Source of the DNA: Streptomyces sp. WMMC940
GTDB taxonomy: Bacteria; Actinomycetota; Actinomycetes; Streptomycetales; Streptomycetaceae
DNA: 64,000 nucleotides
Assembly: GCF_027460265.1 (NCBI RefSeq)
Contig: NZ_JAPZBC010000001.1
Location: 5,932,001-5,996,000 of the forward strand
Direction of reading: 5' to 3'
The position numbers and the translations under genes were made by a program. Under the pieces are notes generated by a model, which was not told where the DNA came from, made no database searches, and worked only from the letters and a program-made list of their open reading frames with translations. This document shows positions 18,441 to 30,568 of the stretch, one piece after another (position 1 is the first letter of the stretch; each line of letters starts with the position of its first letter).

Positions 18441-20498
18441 ATGGCAGACCCCTCCAGCTACCGCCCCAAGCCGGGACAGATCCCCGACTCGCCAGGGGTC
18501 TACAAGTTCCGCGACGCGCACCGCCGGGTGATCTACGTCGGCAAGGCGAAGAGTCTGCGGCAGCGGCTGGCGAACTACTTCCAGGACCTGGCGGGTCTGC
18601 ATCCGCGCACCCGCACGATGGTCACGACCGCGGCCTCGGTGGAGTGGACCGTCGTCTCCACGGAGGTGGAGGCCCTTCAGCTGGAGTACTCCTGGATCAA
18701 GGAGTTCGACCCCCGCTTCAACGTCAAGTACCGGGACGACAAGAGCTACCCGTACCTCGCGGTGACCATGAACGAGGAGTTCCCGAGGGTCCAGGTGATG
18801 CGCGGCGCCAAGAGGAAGGGCGTGCGCCACTTCGGTCCGTACGCGCACGCGTGGGCGATCCGCGAGACGGTCGACCTGATGCTCCGGGTCTTCCCCGTGC
18901 GCACCTGCTCCGCCGGGGTCTTCAAGAACGCGGAGCGCACCGGCAGGCCCTGTCTGCTGGGCTACATCGGCAAGTGTTCCGCGCCCTGCGTCGGCAGGAC
19001 CGGCGCCGCGGAGCACCGCGAACTGGCCGAGGAGTTCTGCGACTTCATGGCCGGCCGCACCGGCACCTACATCCGCCGCCTGGAGAAGGAGATGACGGCG
19101 GCGGCCGAGGAGATGGAGTACGAGCGGGCCGCCCGCCTGCGGGACGACATAGAGGCCCTGAAGCGCGCCATGGAGAAGAACGCGGTGGTGCTTGCCGACG
19201 CCACCGACGCGGATCTGATCGCGGTCGCCGAGGACGAGCTGGAGGCCGCCGTCCAGATCTTCCACGTCCGCGGCGGGCGCGTGCGCGGTCAGCGCGGCTG
19301 GGTCACCGACAAGGTCGAGGCCGTCGACACGTCCGGCCTCGTCGAGCACGCGCTGCAGCAGCTGTACGGGGAGGAGAGCGGTGACGCCGTCCCCAAGGAG
19401 GTCCTCGTCCCGGCCCTGCCCGAGGACCTCGCCGCGGTCACCCAGTGGCTGGGCGACCGCCGGGGTTCGGCCGTTTCGCTGCGCATCCCCCAGCGCGGCG
19501 ACAAGAAGGACCTGATGGAGACGGTCGGGCGCAACGCCCAGCAGGCCCTCGTCCTGCACAAGACCAAGCGCGCCAGCGATCTGACGACCCGCTCCCGGGC
19601 CCTGGAGGAGATCGCCGAGGCGCTCGGCCTGGACTCCGCGCCGCTGCGTATCGAGTGCTTCGACATCTCTCACCTCCACGGGGAGGACGTGGTCGCGTCC
19701 ATGGTCGTGTTCGAGGACGGGCTGCCCCGGAAGAGCGAGTACCGGCGCTTCCAGATCAAGGGTCGTGTCGGAGACACGCAGATCTGGCACGGCGAGGGCC
19801 AGGACGACGTCCGCTCGATGCACGAGGTGATCAGCCGGCGCTTCCGGCGCTATCTCGCGGAGCGGGAGAGGACCGGCGAGTGGGCGGTCCCGGAGGACGG
19901 CGAGGCCCTGGCGGGCGGCGAGGTGCCGTCGGCCGCGGTGGACGACGGCAGACCCAGGAGGTTCGCCTATCCGCCGCAGCTGGTGCTCGTCGACGGCGGG
20001 CAGCAGCAGGTCGCGGCGGCCCAGCGGGCCCTGGACGAGCTGGGGATCGACGACGTCGCCGTCGCCGGCATCGCCAAGCGCATGGAGGAGGTGTGGCTGC
20101 CGGGGGAGGACGACCCGGTCGTGCTGCCCCGCTCCAGTGAGGGGCTGTACCTCATCCAACGGGTGCGTGACACCGCTCACGACTTCGCGATCCGCTACCA
20201 GCGGTCCAAGCGCACCAAGCGGCTGCGGACCGGTCCGCTGGACTCCGTGCCGGGTCTCGGCGAGACCCGCAAACAGGCACTGATCAAGCACTTCGGCTCG
20301 GTGAAGCGGCTGCGGCAGGCGACGATCGAGCAGATCTGCGAGGTCCCGGGCTTCGGCAGGAAGACCGCGGAGTCCGTGGCCGTCGCCCTGGCGCAGGCCG
20401 CTCCGCCCGCCCCGGCGGTGAACACGGCGACAGGCGAGATCATGGAAGAGGACCTCGGGGCAGCAGCGACGGAAGGAATCGGGGGAACCACGGAATGA
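18441..20498 (+). CDS. uvrC: excinuclease ABC subunit UvrC
   Basis: 685-residue nuclease that makes both incisions in nucleotide excision repair. The N-terminal GIY-YIG domain is clear ([11 protein letters not shown], then [14 protein letters not shown]), followed by a Cys cluster ([13 protein letters not shown]), a UvrB-binding UVR motif ([20 protein letters not shown]), the RNase-H-like endonuclease domain ([30 protein letters not shown]) and C-terminal tandem helix-hairpin-helix ([34 protein letters not shown]). The ATG at 18441 is supported by domain length. Its stop overlaps the rapZ start by four bases, and the order uvrC-rapZ-yvcK-whiA is conserved in actinobacteria. Confidence 0.98.
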   Translation: MADPSSYRPKPGQIPDSPGVYKFRDAHRRVIYVGKAKSLRQRLANYFQDLAGLHPRTRTMVTTAASVEWTVVSTEVEALQLEYSWIKEFDPRFNVKYRDDKSYPYLAVTMNEEFPRVQVMRGAKRKGVRHFGPYAHAWAIRETVDLMLRVFPVRTCSAGVFKNAERTGRPCLLGYIGKCSAPCVGRTGAAEHRELAEEFCDFMAGRTGTYIRRLEKEMTAAAEEMEYERAARLRDDIEALKRAMEKNAVVLADATDADLIAVAEDELEAAVQIFHVRGGRVRGQRGWVTDKVEAVDTSGLVEHALQQLYGEESGDAVPKEVLVPALPEDLAAVTQWLGDRRGSAVSLRIPQRGDKKDLMETVGRNAQQALVLHKTKRASDLTTRSRALEEIAEALGLDSAPLRIECFDISHLHGEDVVASMVVFEDGLPRKSEYRRFQIKGRVGDTQIWHGEGQDDVRSMHEVISRRFRRYLAERERTGEWAVPEDGEALAGGEVPSAAVDDGRPRRFAYPPQLVLVDGGQQQVAAAQRALDELGIDDVAVAGIAKRMEEVWLPGEDDPVVLPRSSEGLYLIQRVRDTAHDFAIRYQRSKRTKRLRTGPLDSVPGLGETRKQALIKHFGSVKRLRQATIEQICEVPGFGRKTAESVAVALAQAAPPAPAVNTATGEIMEEDLGAAATEGIGGTTE

Positions 20499-21436
20499 CC
20501 GAGCGGAACAGACAGGAACACGGAGCAGGAGACGTGAGTACGGGCACGACCGAGGCCGGGCAGGCCGCAGAGGCGGCCATCCCCGAGCTGGTGATCATCT
20601 CCGGAATGTCGGGCGCCGGCCGCAGCACCGCGGCGAAGTGCCTGGAGGACCTCGGCTGGTTCGTCGTGGACAACCTGCCGCCCGCGCTGATCCCCACCAT
20701 GGTGGAGCTCGGCGCACGCTCCCAGGGCAACGTGGCGCGGATCGCCGTCGTCGTGGACGTCCGCGGCCGGCGGTTCTTCGACAACCTCCGCGAGTCCCTC
20801 GCGGACCTCGACGCCAAGCAGGTCACCCGCCGGATCGTCTTCCTGGAGTCGTCCGACGAGGTCCTGGTGCGCCGTTTCGAGTCCGTGCGCCGCCCGCACC
20901 CGCTGCAGGGCGACGGCCGGATCGTCGACGGCATCGCCGCCGAGAGGGACCTGCTGCGGGAGCTGCGCGGCGACGCCGACCTCGTGATCGACACCTCCAG
21001 CCTCAACGTCCACGAGCTGCGCGCCAAGATGGACGCCCAGTTCGCGGGCGACGAGGAGCCGGAGCTGCGGGCCACCGTGATGTCGTTCGGGTACAAGTAC
21101 GGCCTGCCCGTCGACGCCGACCTCGTGGTGGACTGCCGCTTCCTGCCGAATCCGCACTGGGTTCCGGAGCTGCGCCCCTTCACCGGGCTGAACGAGGAGG
21201 TGTCGGGCTATGTGTTCAACCAGCCAGGGGCCAAGGAGTTCCTCAACCAGTACACCGGGCTGCTGCAGCTGATCGCCGCGGGCTACCGCCGCGAGGGCAA
21301 GCGGTACGTGACGATCGCCGTGGGCTGCACGGGCGGCAAGCACCGCTCCGTCGCCATGTCCGAGAAGCTCGCAGCCCGGCTCGGTTCCGAGGGGATCGAG
21401 ACCGTCGTCGTCCACCGGGACATGGGGCGCGAGTGA
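20495..21436 (+). CDS. rapZ: RapZ/YvcJ family nucleotide-binding protein (RNase adapter)
   Basis: 313 residues with an N-terminal P-loop ([22 protein letters not shown]), the family segment [11 protein letters not shown], and the C-terminal domain motifs [24 protein letters not shown] and [20 protein letters not shown]. In enterobacteria RapZ adapts a small RNA to RNase E; in Gram-positives YvcJ binds nucleotides and its role is less clear. ATG 20495 overlaps the uvrC stop. An in-frame GTG near 20534 with AGGAGAC upstream is a plausible alternative start. Its stop overlaps the next start, implying translational coupling. Confidence 0.95.
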   Translation: MTERNRQEHGAGDVSTGTTEAGQAAEAAIPELVIISGMSGAGRSTAAKCLEDLGWFVVDNLPPALIPTMVELGARSQGNVARIAVVVDVRGRRFFDNLRESLADLDAKQVTRRIVFLESSDEVLVRRFESVRRPHPLQGDGRIVDGIAAERDLLRELRGDADLVIDTSSLNVHELRAKMDAQFAGDEEPELRATVMSFGYKYGLPVDADLVVDCRFLPNPHWVPELRPFTGLNEEVSGYVFNQPGAKEFLNQYTGLLQLIAAGYRREGKRYVTIAVGCTGGKHRSVAMSEKLAARLGSEGIETVVVHRDMGRE

Positions 21437-22467
21437 CCGCACGCAATCTCCGGCTGCGCCGGCTGCGGGGCAGTGACGCGCTCCGCACCGGCCGCAGACG
21501 CGGGACCCAGCCCAAGGTCGTCGCCCTCGGCGGCGGCATGGGCCTCTCCGCGTCCCTCGCGGCGCTGCGCCGCATCACGGGCGACCTCACCGCCGTCGTC
21601 ACCGTCGCGGACGACGGGGGCTCCAGCGGGCGGCTCCGCAAGGAGCTCGGGGTGCTGCCGCCCGGCGATCTCCGCAAGGCGCTCGCGGCGCTGTGCGGCG
21701 ACGACGACTGGGGCCAGACCTGGTCCCGGGTCATCCAGCACCGCTTCCAGTCCCAGGGCGAGCTGCACGAACACGCGGTCGGCAATCTGCTGATCGTCGC
21801 GCTGTGGGAGCAGCTCGGCGACCATGTGCAGGCCCTGGACCTGGTCGGCAGGCTGCTCGGCGCCCACGGCCGGGTGCTGCCCATGTCCGCCGTGCCGCTG
21901 GAACTCCAGGCGCTGGTCAAGGGGCACGATCCGGCGCGGCCCGACGAGGTGGGCACGGTGCGCGGCCAGGCGACGGTGGCGCTGACGCGGGGCGAGGTGC
22001 AGTCCGTGCACCTGGTGCCGAACGATCCGCCGGCCGTCCCGGAGGCCGTCGAGGCCGTGCTGGACGCCGACTGGGTGGTCCTCGGCCCCGGCTCCTGGTT
22101 CTCCTCGGTCATCCCGCACCTGCTCGTGCCCGAGCTGCTGGACGCGCTCGTCGAGACCAAGGCCAGGCGTGTTCTGTCGCTCAATCTCGCCCCGCAGCCC
22201 GGGGAAACGGAGGGCTTCTCTCCGCAGCGTCATTTGGAGGTTTTGGGGCGACACGCCCCTAAACTCGCCCTGGACGTGGTGCTGGCCGACGAGGCCGCCG
22301 TGCCCGACCGCGAGTCCCTCGCCGACGCGGCGAAGCGGCTCGGTGCCGCGGTCGAGCTGGCGCCCGTGGCGAGACCCGACGGGGCTCCGAAGCACGACCC
22401 GGAGCTGTTGGCCGCCGCGTACGACCGTATTTTTCGGATGCATGGAAGGATCGGCCCATGGCGATGA
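21433..22467 (+). CDS. yvcK: YvcK/CofD-like UDP-GlcNAc-binding protein
   Basis: 344 residues from GTG 21433, overlapping the rapZ stop by four bases. The fold signature is [51 protein letters not shown] and [19 protein letters not shown]. Members bind UDP-sugars and in Bacillus and mycobacteria affect cell-wall precursor flux and growth on gluconeogenic carbon. The relation to CofD (2-phospho-L-lactate transferase) is one of fold only. It overlaps whiA by ten bases. Confidence 0.95.
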   Translation: MTARNLRLRRLRGSDALRTGRRRGTQPKVVALGGGMGLSASLAALRRITGDLTAVVTVADDGGSSGRLRKELGVLPPGDLRKALAALCGDDDWGQTWSRVIQHRFQSQGELHEHAVGNLLIVALWEQLGDHVQALDLVGRLLGAHGRVLPMSAVPLELQALVKGHDPARPDEVGTVRGQATVALTRGEVQSVHLVPNDPPAVPEAVEAVLDADWVVLGPGSWFSSVIPHLLVPELLDALVETKARRVLSLNLAPQPGETEGFSPQRHLEVLGRHAPKLALDVVLADEAAVPDRESLADAAKRLGAAVELAPVARPDGAPKHDPELLAAAYDRIFRMHGRIGPWR

Positions 22468-23447
22468 CGGCAGCGGTGAAGGACGAGATCTCCCGGCTCC
22501 CCGTCACCCGGACCTGCTGCAGAAAGGCGGAGGTCTCGGCGATCCTGCGGTTCGCGGGCGGGCTGCACCTGGTCAGCGGCCGCATCGTGATCGAGGCGGA
22601 GCTGGACACGGGCATCGCGGCACGCAGGCTCCGCAAGGACATCCTGGAGATCTTCGGGCACTCCTCGGATCTCGTGGTGATGGCTCCCGGCGGGCTGCGG
22701 CGCGGCTCGCGCTACGTGGTGCGCGTCGTGGCGGGCGGTGACCAGCTTGCCCGCCAGACCGGGCTGGTCGACGGCCGGGGCCGCCCCATCCGCGGGCTGC
22801 CGCCCCAGGTCGTCTCGGGCGCCACGTGCGACGCGGAGGCCGCCTGGCGCGGTGCCTTCCTCGCACACGGCTCGCTGACCGAACCCGGCCGTTCGTCCTC
22901 GCTCGAGGTGACGTGCCCCGGCCCCGAGGCCGCGCTGGCGCTGGTCGGTGCCGCGCGCCGGCTCTCCATCGCCGCGAAGGCCCGTGAGGTGCGCGGAGTG
23001 GACCGGGTCGTGGTGCGCGACGGCGACGCCATCGGCGCGCTGCTGACCCGGCTCGGCGCGCACGAGTCGGTCCTGGCCTGGGAGGAGCGGCGGATGCGCC
23101 GTGAGGTCCGGGCCACCGCCAATCGGCTGGCCAACTTCGACGACGCCAATCTGCGCCGCTCGGCCCGGGCCGCGGTCGCCGCCGGCGCACGGGTGCAGCG
23201 CGCTCTGGAGATCCTCGGCGAGGAGGTCCCCGAGCACCTCGCGGCGGCGGGCCGGCTGCGCATGGAGCACAAGCAGGCGTCGCTGGAGGAGCTGGGTGCG
23301 CTGGCGGACCCGCCGCTGACGAAGGACGCGGTCGCGGGCCGTATCCGCAGGCTGCTGGCGATGGCGGACAAGCGCGCCCAGGACCTCGGGATCCCGGGTA
23401 CGGAGTCCAATCTGACGGAGGAGATGGCCGACGGCCTGGTGGGCTGA
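22458..23447 (+). CDS. whiA: sporulation regulator WhiA
   Basis: 329 residues. The N-terminal half is a degenerate LAGLIDADG homing-endonuclease-like domain ([35 protein letters not shown]) and the C-terminal third is a helix-turn-helix ([37 protein letters not shown]). WhiA acts with WhiB to start sporulation septation in Streptomyces. It is last in the coupled cluster uvrC-rapZ-yvcK-whiA. In S. coelicolor whiA also has its own autoregulated promoter, likely inside the upstream gene; I did not identify it. Confidence 0.97.
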   Translation: MAMTAAVKDEISRLPVTRTCCRKAEVSAILRFAGGLHLVSGRIVIEAELDTGIAARRLRKDILEIFGHSSDLVVMAPGGLRRGSRYVVRVVAGGDQLARQTGLVDGRGRPIRGLPPQVVSGATCDAEAAWRGAFLAHGSLTEPGRSSSLEVTCPGPEAALALVGAARRLSIAAKAREVRGVDRVVVRDGDAIGALLTRLGAHESVLAWEERRMRREVRATANRLANFDDANLRRSARAAVAAGARVQRALEILGEEVPEHLAAAGRLRMEHKQASLEELGALADPPLTKDAVAGRIRRLLAMADKRAQDLGIPGTESNLTEEMADGLVG

Positions 23448-24060
23448 GCCCGCCCGGGGCGCGCCCGCCTCTCCGAGTGGCCGCCTCCCGAGGCCGCGCG
23501 CACGGACACCCCGTGGCCGAGGCCGCGTCCCGGGTCGGCTCGCTCTCGGGTTGGGGCTCGCCGGGCCGCGCTCGCGACGATGCGTTTGTGGGGTGTGTTC
23601 CGCGTACGCGTTTCCCGCGGCTCCGTGGGCGAGGCCGCTCTTGCCGGGTTTCCGTCCGCCGGGGTGGTCCTGCGCGTGTCCTTCCGGTACGAGGTCGTCT
23701 CGGGCCGGGTTCGCCGGGCCGCGATCGCCGAGACCCCCTCCGCGGGTCCCGCGTTGCGCTGCCCCACCCCGCGAGCCGTGCCCCGAACGCACGCGCCCCA
23801 CAGAGCCAACTGACGGATCCGTTCCACGGTCCCACCAGGGCGTCTTGCGAAAGTCCCTCCCGCCCTGAGGGCGGGCGGAGGCACCTTCCCGACCCGCCCG
23901 GGCGCAGGCCGTCCCGCGTCCGCCCGTGGACGTCACGGCCCGTCGGGCCGTCCGCGGCCGGACGGCGGACGTGCTCCTCCGCACCCGTCACGCTCCGCGC
24001 GCGGCGCGCTCATCCGCCTCAACGCCCAGTGTGCCAAGGCCACTTGGCCGTCCAGAGCAT
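23448..24060. other. long non-coding interval after whiA
   Basis: About 610 bases with no credible gene. Frames on both strands have out-of-frame composition and no ribosome sites. A GC hairpin (CCGCCCT, one base, AGGGCGG) at about 23860-23874 could be a terminator. Confidence 0.5.
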
Positions 24061-24061
24061 C

Positions 24062-24086
24062 TTGACATGATCATGAACTGTCATGA
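24062..24086 (+). promoter_or_regulatory. candidate -35 region and TCATGA direct repeat upstream of the M14 peptidase
   Basis: A consensus-like TTGACA at 24062-24067 is followed by TCATGA at 24071-24076 and 24081-24086, exactly ten bases apart (one helical turn). No good -10 hexamer is obvious at 17-18 bases, so an activator or repressor site overlapping the promoter is plausible. Confidence 0.4.
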
Positions 24087-24133
24087 GCCTGGCATCTGTT
24101 TTCTTTCGCGACAGACGAAAGCAAGGGGGGCCA

Positions 24134-27073
24134 ATGAGACGAAGAGCGAGATCGATCCTCGCCGCGACCTCACTCCTGATGGCCGGTCTGGCCGCCGCGC
24201 CGCTCGCCCGGGCGGACACCGGCGCCGACGCCGCCGGACTATCCGTGTGGCAGGCGGAAGTCACCAGGGAACAGGTGCCACTGCTCCTCCAGGCGGGCGC
24301 CGACGGTCATGAACTGACCGAGCAGGTACCGGCCAAGGGCACCGCCACGGTCGAGGTGTTCCTCACCGAGGCCCAGGCGGGAGCGCTCCGCGACAAGGGC
24401 GTGAGCCTCACCGAGCACACCGTGTCCGGCGCGGCGAAGAAGCGCGTCGCCGCCGCCGGGGACGGTGTCTTCCGGCCGTACGGCGGGGAGGGCGGCCTCC
24501 AGGAGGAGATCCTCGCCGTCGCCGCCGCCAACCCGTCGATCACCAAGGTCGTCAGCATCGGCAGGACCGTGCAGGGCAAGGACATCCTCGCCCTCAAGCT
24601 GACCAAGGGCGCCAAGAAGCACCGGGACGGCGCCAAGCCGTCCACCCTCTACATGTCCAACCAGCACGCCCGCGAGTGGATCACGCCCGAGATGACCCGG
24701 CGGCTGCTCCACCACTACGTGGACGGCTACGGCAAGGACCGGCGCCTCACCCGGATCGTGGACCGCACCGAGCTGTGGTTCCTGCTGTCCGCCAATCCGG
24801 ACGGCTACGACTTCACCCACGCCTCCGACAGCAACCGCCTCTGGCGCAAGAACCTGCGCGACAACAACGGCGACGGCAGGATCACCACCGGCGACGGTGT
24901 CGACCTGAACCGCAACTTCGCCTACAAGTGGGGCTACGACAACGAGGGTTCGTCCCCCAACGCCGCCAGTGAGACCTACCGCGGCCCCGGCCCCTCCTCC
25001 GAGCCCGAGACCGTCGCGCTGGACCGCTTCCAGAAGCGCATCGGCTTCGAGTACGGCATCAACTACCACTCCGCCGCCGAACTGATCCTGTACGGCGTGG
25101 GCTGGCAGGTCGCCACCCCCACGCCGGACGACGTGCTCTACAAGGCGCTGGCGGGCACCCCGGACAACCCGGCCGTGCCCGGCTACCACCCCCAGGTCTC
25201 CTCCGAGCTCTACACCACCAACGGCGAGGCCGACGGCCACGCGGCCAACGTCAACGGGACGATGATGTTCACCCCGGAGATGACGACCTGCCAGACCGCC
25301 TCCGCCGTCGACCCGAACGACCGGTGGCGGCCCGAGGACTGCCGTTCCGGGTTCAACTTCCCCGACGACGAGAAGCTGATCCAGGCGGAGTTCGCGAAGA
25401 ACGTCGAGTTCGCGCTGTCCGTCGCCGAGACCGCCGTCCACCCCGACCAGCCGTCGTCGGCGGTCGGTCTGGAGGCCCCCGACTTCACCGTCGACCCGTT
25501 CACGACCTCCTACTCGCGCGGCGGCGACCAGGAAGTGTCCGTCATCGCCCGCAAGTCCCTGCGGGACAAGGAACTCAAGTACCGCGTCAACGGCGGTCGC
25601 ACCCACGACATGGCGCTCCGGCCGTGGCGGGGCGGGGAGACCTACGGCGGCGAGGACAACATCCGCTTCGACCAGTACCGGGCCAAGGTCAAGGACGGGG
25701 ACGTCGGCGACCGGGTCGAGGTCTGGTTCACCGGCGAGACCAGAAGCGGAAAGCGCGTCTCCAGCGAGCACTTCACCTACACCGTCGCGGTCCGGCCCAG
25801 AGCGGACACCGTGGTGGTGGCGGAGGAGGGTGCGCCTGCCCAGCACGCCCGGGCGTACGTCGACGCGCTCCGGGCCAACGGCCGCAAGGCCGTCGTGTGG
25901 GACGTCGCCACCCAGGGCGCCCCGCACCCGCTCGGAGTCCTCGGCCACTTCGCCACCGCCGTCCACTACACCGGCGCGCAGGCGCCCGGCGGACCCACCC
26001 AGCTCGCCCTTCGCGACTTCCTCAACGAGGGCGGCAAGCTGATCGAGGCCGGGGAGCTGGCCGGCGGCAACGCCCAGGTCGGCAGGGCCGTGACCAACGA
26101 CTTCAGCCAGTACTGGCTGGGGGCGTACGGCCGCGCCTCGGCGCCCGGTGCCACCGGGTTCGCCGGAGCGGGAAGACTCACCGGATCCGGCGGGCCGCTG
26201 TCCGGTGCCACCGGCAACCCGCTGAACGCGCCGGGGGCGTACACGGTCACCTCCGACACGCTGCCGGTCGCGCGGTTCCCGCAGTTCGCGAGCGCCCAGG
26301 CGGGCCGCTTCGACGGGGTGACCAACCCCTACGCCCCGTACGCGGGCTCGTCGATGGCCTCCGCGACCCATGAGGACAACGACTGGAAGCGGCTCACCCG
26401 GACCGTCGACCTCACCGGGGTCACCGCGGCCGACGCGCCGCGGCTGAAGCTCGCGCTCAACTGGAACACCGAGCCGGGCTACGACCACGCGGTCCTGGAG
26501 GCCCACACCGTGGGCGCCGAGGACTGGACGACGCTCCCGGACGAGGGCGGGCTCAGCGGTACCGCGGTACCGGAGGAGTGCGAGGCCGGGTACTTCCTGG
26601 GCGGGCATCCCTTCCTGCGGCACTACCTCACCCTGGGCTCCGGCGGCTGCACCGCGTCCGGCTCCAGCGGCACCTGGAACAGCTTCACCGGCTCCTCCGC
26701 CGGCTGGAAGCAGGTCTCCTTCGACCTGAGCGCCTACGCCGGCAAGCGCGTGGAGCTCTCACTCGCCTACGTCACCGACCCGGGCAGCGGCGGCCGCGGT
26801 GTGTTCGCCGACGACGCCGCCCTGGTCGTCGGCGGGGCGGAGAGGGAGAGCGAGGGCTTCGAGACCTCGCTCGGTCCGTGGACGACGCCGGGGGCGCCGG
26901 AGGGCAGCCCCGCGCTCGGTGGTGACTGGGCGCGCACAGGTGAGCTGTTCGTCTCGTACGCGGCCGTCACCACCCGCGACACGGTTCTGCTGGGCTTCGG
27001 CCTGGAACACGTCACCGCGCCCGCGGACCGCGACGCACTGGTCCGGAAGGCGCTCGCCGCGCTCCGTCGCTGA
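24134..27073 (+). CDS. secreted M14 zinc carboxypeptidase with C-terminal accessory domains
   Basis: 979 residues from ATG 24134, with AAGGGGGG just upstream; an in-frame earlier start at 24083 would spoil the signal peptide. The signal peptide is residues 1 to about 30 (MRRRARSILAATSLL, then LAAAPLARA). The M14 domain has zinc ligands H178 and E181 in HAREWITPE, H312 in NYHS and catalytic Glu382 in FTPEM, with the substrate motif VDLNRNF. The 500-residue C-terminal part resembles immune-inhibitor-A-like and MAM-like beta domains (WNTEPGYDHAVLEAHTVG, WKQVSFDLSAYAGKRVELSL). It is probably exported to degrade peptides in the medium. Confidence 0.93.
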   Translation: MRRRARSILAATSLLMAGLAAAPLARADTGADAAGLSVWQAEVTREQVPLLLQAGADGHELTEQVPAKGTATVEVFLTEAQAGALRDKGVSLTEHTVSGAAKKRVAAAGDGVFRPYGGEGGLQEEILAVAAANPSITKVVSIGRTVQGKDILALKLTKGAKKHRDGAKPSTLYMSNQHAREWITPEMTRRLLHHYVDGYGKDRRLTRIVDRTELWFLLSANPDGYDFTHASDSNRLWRKNLRDNNGDGRITTGDGVDLNRNFAYKWGYDNEGSSPNAASETYRGPGPSSEPETVALDRFQKRIGFEYGINYHSAAELILYGVGWQVATPTPDDVLYKALAGTPDNPAVPGYHPQVSSELYTTNGEADGHAANVNGTMMFTPEMTTCQTASAVDPNDRWRPEDCRSGFNFPDDEKLIQAEFAKNVEFALSVAETAVHPDQPSSAVGLEAPDFTVDPFTTSYSRGGDQEVSVIARKSLRDKELKYRVNGGRTHDMALRPWRGGETYGGEDNIRFDQYRAKVKDGDVGDRVEVWFTGETRSGKRVSSEHFTYTVAVRPRADTVVVAEEGAPAQHARAYVDALRANGRKAVVWDVATQGAPHPLGVLGHFATAVHYTGAQAPGGPTQLALRDFLNEGGKLIEAGELAGGNAQVGRAVTNDFSQYWLGAYGRASAPGATGFAGAGRLTGSGGPLSGATGNPLNAPGAYTVTSDTLPVARFPQFASAQAGRFDGVTNPYAPYAGSSMASATHEDNDWKRLTRTVDLTGVTAADAPRLKLALNWNTEPGYDHAVLEAHTVGAEDWTTLPDEGGLSGTAVPEECEAGYFLGGHPFLRHYLTLGSGGCTASGSSGTWNSFTGSSAGWKQVSFDLSAYAGKRVELSLAYVTDPGSGGRGVFADDAALVVGGAERESEGFETSLGPWTTPGAPEGSPALGGDWARTGELFVSYAAVTTRDTVLLGFGLEHVTAPADRDALVRKALAALRR

Positions 27074-27086
27074 CACTGCGTAGTCG

Positions 27087-27141
27087 CCGAAAAGCGCCGG
27101 TGGTCCGTACTTGTCGGTAGGTACGGGCCACCGGTTTTCGG
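27087..27141. terminator. long interrupted hairpin after the carboxypeptidase gene
   Basis: CCGAAAA...CCGGTGG...CCGTAC pairs with GTACGG...CCACCGG...TTTTCGG around an 8-base loop. It separates the peptidase from the gap transcription unit. Confidence 0.85.
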
Positions 27142-27254
27142 CTCGATCCGGGGGCGTGCTCGATGCCACTCCGGCTGCCCCGGGGAGGTAGGGTCGTAAG
27201 CGGTCGGGGACATCCCATATCAGCTCGCCGGCGTCGAAACCGGCGTACCACTGA

Positions 27255-28271
<1,017 letters not shown>

Positions 28272-28388
28272 TCGCCTGCCGGCGACGGTAAGCACCCCGA
28301 TGTGAGCGGAGCAGGGCTCGGGCAGCGCAACGGCGCGCTGCGCGGGCCCTGTGGCGTGTCCCCGACCTCTCCTAGGAGCCAACAAAGC

Positions 28389-29600
28389 ATGAAGACGATC
28401 GACGAACTCCTCGCCGAAGGCGTCTCCGGCAAGCGGGTCTTCGTCCGCGCCGACCTGAACGTGCCCCTCGACGGCACCACGATCACCGACGACGGCCGTA
28501 TCCGTGCCGTGCTGCCGACCGTGAAGGCCCTGGCCGGCGCGGGCGCCCGGGTCGTCGTCGCCTCGCACCTCGGCCGTCCGAAGGGTGCCCCGGACCCGGC
28601 CTTCTCGCTCGCCCCGGCCGCCGCGCGGCTCGGTGAACTGCTCGGCGCCGAGGTGGCGTTCGCCACCGACACGGTCGGCGAGTCCGCCCGTGCGACCGTG
28701 GCCGGTCTCGGCGACGGCGGCGTCGCCGTCCTGGAGAACCTGCGCTTCAACCCCGGGGAGACGTCCAAGGACGACGCCGAGCGCGGCGCCTTCGCCGACG
28801 AGCTCGCCTCCCTCGCCGACGTCTACGTCGGCGACGGCTTCGGCGCCGTTCACCGGGGGCACGCCTCGGTGTACGACCTCCCGGCCCGGCTGCCGCACGC
28901 GGCCGGGTACCTCATCGCCGCCGAGGTCTCGGTGCTGAAGAAGCTCACCGAGGACGTCAAGCGGCCGTACGTGGTCGTCCTCGGCGGCGCCAAGGTCTCC
29001 GACAAGCTCGCCGTGATCGACTCGCTGCTGGCCAAGGCCGACCGCCTGCTGATCGGCGGCGGCATGGCCTACACCTTCCTCAAGGCGCAGGGCCACGAGG
29101 TCGGCGTCTCCCTCCTCCAGGAGGACCAGGTCCCGGTGGTGAAGGAGTACATGGAGCGTGCCGAGAGGAACGGCGTGGAGCTGGTGCTGCCGGTCGACGT
29201 CCTCGCCTCCACCGAGTTCCCCGACCTCAAGACCAAGGCGCCCGCCGAGTACATCGCGGTGGACGCCGACCGGATCCCCGCCGACAAGGAGGGGCTGGAC
29301 ATCGGCCCGAAGACGCGCGAGCTGTACGCGTCCAAGATCGCCGACGCCGCCACGGTGTTCTGGAACGGCCCGCTGGGCGTCTTCGAGCACCCGGACTACG
29401 CCGGCGGCACCCGTGCCATCGCCCAGGCGCTCGTGGACGGCAAGGCGTTCACCGTCGTCGGCGGTGGCGACTCGGCCGCCGCGGTCCGCACGCTGGGCTT
29501 CGACGAAAACGCATTCGGCCACATCTCGACCGGTGGCGGCGCGAGCCTCGAGTACCTCGAGGGCAAGACGCTTCCCGGACTCGCCGCACTGGAGGACTGA
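28389..29600 (+). CDS. pgk: phosphoglycerate kinase
   Basis: 403 residues; transfers phosphate from 1,3-bisphosphoglycerate to ADP. Motifs are [15 protein letters not shown] (signature and substrate site), [19 protein letters not shown], the hinge [29 protein letters not shown] and [11 protein letters not shown] near the ATP site. ATG 28389 has AGGAG at 28374-28378; the longer frame from 28302 adds non-homologous residues. It lies 117 bases after gap, and tpiA starts 7 bases after its stop. Confidence 0.98.
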   Translation: MKTIDELLAEGVSGKRVFVRADLNVPLDGTTITDDGRIRAVLPTVKALAGAGARVVVASHLGRPKGAPDPAFSLAPAAARLGELLGAEVAFATDTVGESARATVAGLGDGGVAVLENLRFNPGETSKDDAERGAFADELASLADVYVGDGFGAVHRGHASVYDLPARLPHAAGYLIAAEVSVLKKLTEDVKRPYVVVLGGAKVSDKLAVIDSLLAKADRLLIGGGMAYTFLKAQGHEVGVSLLQEDQVPVVKEYMERAERNGVELVLPVDVLASTEFPDLKTKAPAEYIAVDADRIPADKEGLDIGPKTRELYASKIADAATVFWNGPLGVFEHPDYAGGTRAIAQALVDGKAFTVVGGGDSAAAVRTLGFDENAFGHISTGGGASLEYLEGKTLPGLAALED

Positions 29601-29607
29601 ACACCAC

Positions 29608-30384
29608 ATGAGCACCCGCACCCCGCTGATGGCGGGCAACTGGAAGATGAACCTCAACCACCTCGAGGCCATCGCCCACGTCCAGAAGCTCGCCTTCGCC
29701 CTGACCGACAAGGACTACGACGCCGTGGACGTCGCGGTCCTGCCCCCCTTCACCGATCTGCGCTCCGTGCAGACCCTGGTGGACGGAGACAAGCTGAAGA
29801 TCACGTACGGCGCCCAGGACCTCTCGGCGCACGACTCCGGCGCGTACACCGGTGAGATCTCCGGCACGATGCTCGCCAAGCTGAAGTGCGCCTACGTGGT
29901 CGTCGGTCACTCCGAGCGACGCCAGTACCACGCCGAGTCCGACGCGCTCTGCAACGCCAAGGTGAAGGCCGCGTTCCGGCACGGTCTGACCCCGATCCTC
30001 TGCGTCGGCGAGGGCCTGGACGTCCGCAAGGCCGGCCAGCAGGTCCAGTACACGCTGAACCAGATCGACGGCGGACTGAAGGACATCACGGCCGAGCAGG
30101 CCCAGACCCTGGTGATCGCCTACGAGCCCGTCTGGGCCATCGGCACCGGTGAGGTCGCCACCCCGGAGGACGCCCAGGAGGTCTGCGGGGCGATCCGCGG
30201 CCGGCTCGCGGAGCTGTACGGCCAGGAGGTGGCCGCCAAGATCCGCATCCAGTACGGCGGCTCGGTGAAGTCGAACAACGTCGCGGCGATCATGGCTCAG
30301 CCCGACGTCGACGGAGCCCTGGTCGGCGGCGCGTCCCTCGACGTGGACGAGTTCGTCAAGATCGTGCGCTTCCGGGACCAGTGA
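29608..30384 (+). CDS. tpiA: triosephosphate isomerase
   Basis: 258 residues; interconverts dihydroxyacetone phosphate and glyceraldehyde-3-phosphate. The start [15 protein letters not shown] includes the substrate Asn and Lys, GHSERR holds the catalytic His, [11 protein letters not shown] holds the catalytic Glu and loop 6, and YGGSVKSNN is the phosphate-binding loop. ATG 29608 lies 7 bases after the pgk stop, with GGAGG inside the end of pgk, indicating a shared mRNA. Confidence 0.98.
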   Translation: MSTRTPLMAGNWKMNLNHLEAIAHVQKLAFALTDKDYDAVDVAVLPPFTDLRSVQTLVDGDKLKITYGAQDLSAHDSGAYTGEISGTMLAKLKCAYVVVGHSERRQYHAESDALCNAKVKAAFRHGLTPILCVGEGLDVRKAGQQVQYTLNQIDGGLKDITAEQAQTLVIAYEPVWAIGTGEVATPEDAQEVCGAIRGRLAELYGQEVAAKIRIQYGGSVKSNNVAAIMAQPDVDGALVGGASLDVDEFVKIVRFRDQ

Positions 30385-30483
30385 ACGGGCGGTAGCGCTG
30401 CCCGCCCTCCTCGTCACCTGCGGTGAGGAGGGTCCGGCCCGCGGCGAGGGTCGTGGAAATGGGTAACCTCGTCGTACGCTTGC

Positions 30484-30512
30484 GGGGGCCGAGGCTTGTG
30501 GGCTCGGCCCCC
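30484..30512. terminator. hairpin between tpiA and secG
   Basis: GGGGGCCGAG pairs exactly with CTCGGCCCCC around nine bases, followed by a T-containing tract. It probably ends the gap-pgk-tpiA message. Confidence 0.85.
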
Positions 30513-30568
30513 GTTCTCCTGATCAGTTGTTCAGTCTGATTCGTTCGTCCGAGGAAGTTGGTCCAGCC

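Noticed and set aside
17118..20291. 1,057-codon open frame opposite uvrC
   Set aside because: Only the part from 18062 down to 17118 is a real gene (the XRE regulator); the upstream part is antisense to uvrC.
23466..24070. several open frames between whiA and the peptidase
   Set aside because: Composition is out-of-frame type, they overlap one another on both strands, and no ribosome site or motif supports any.
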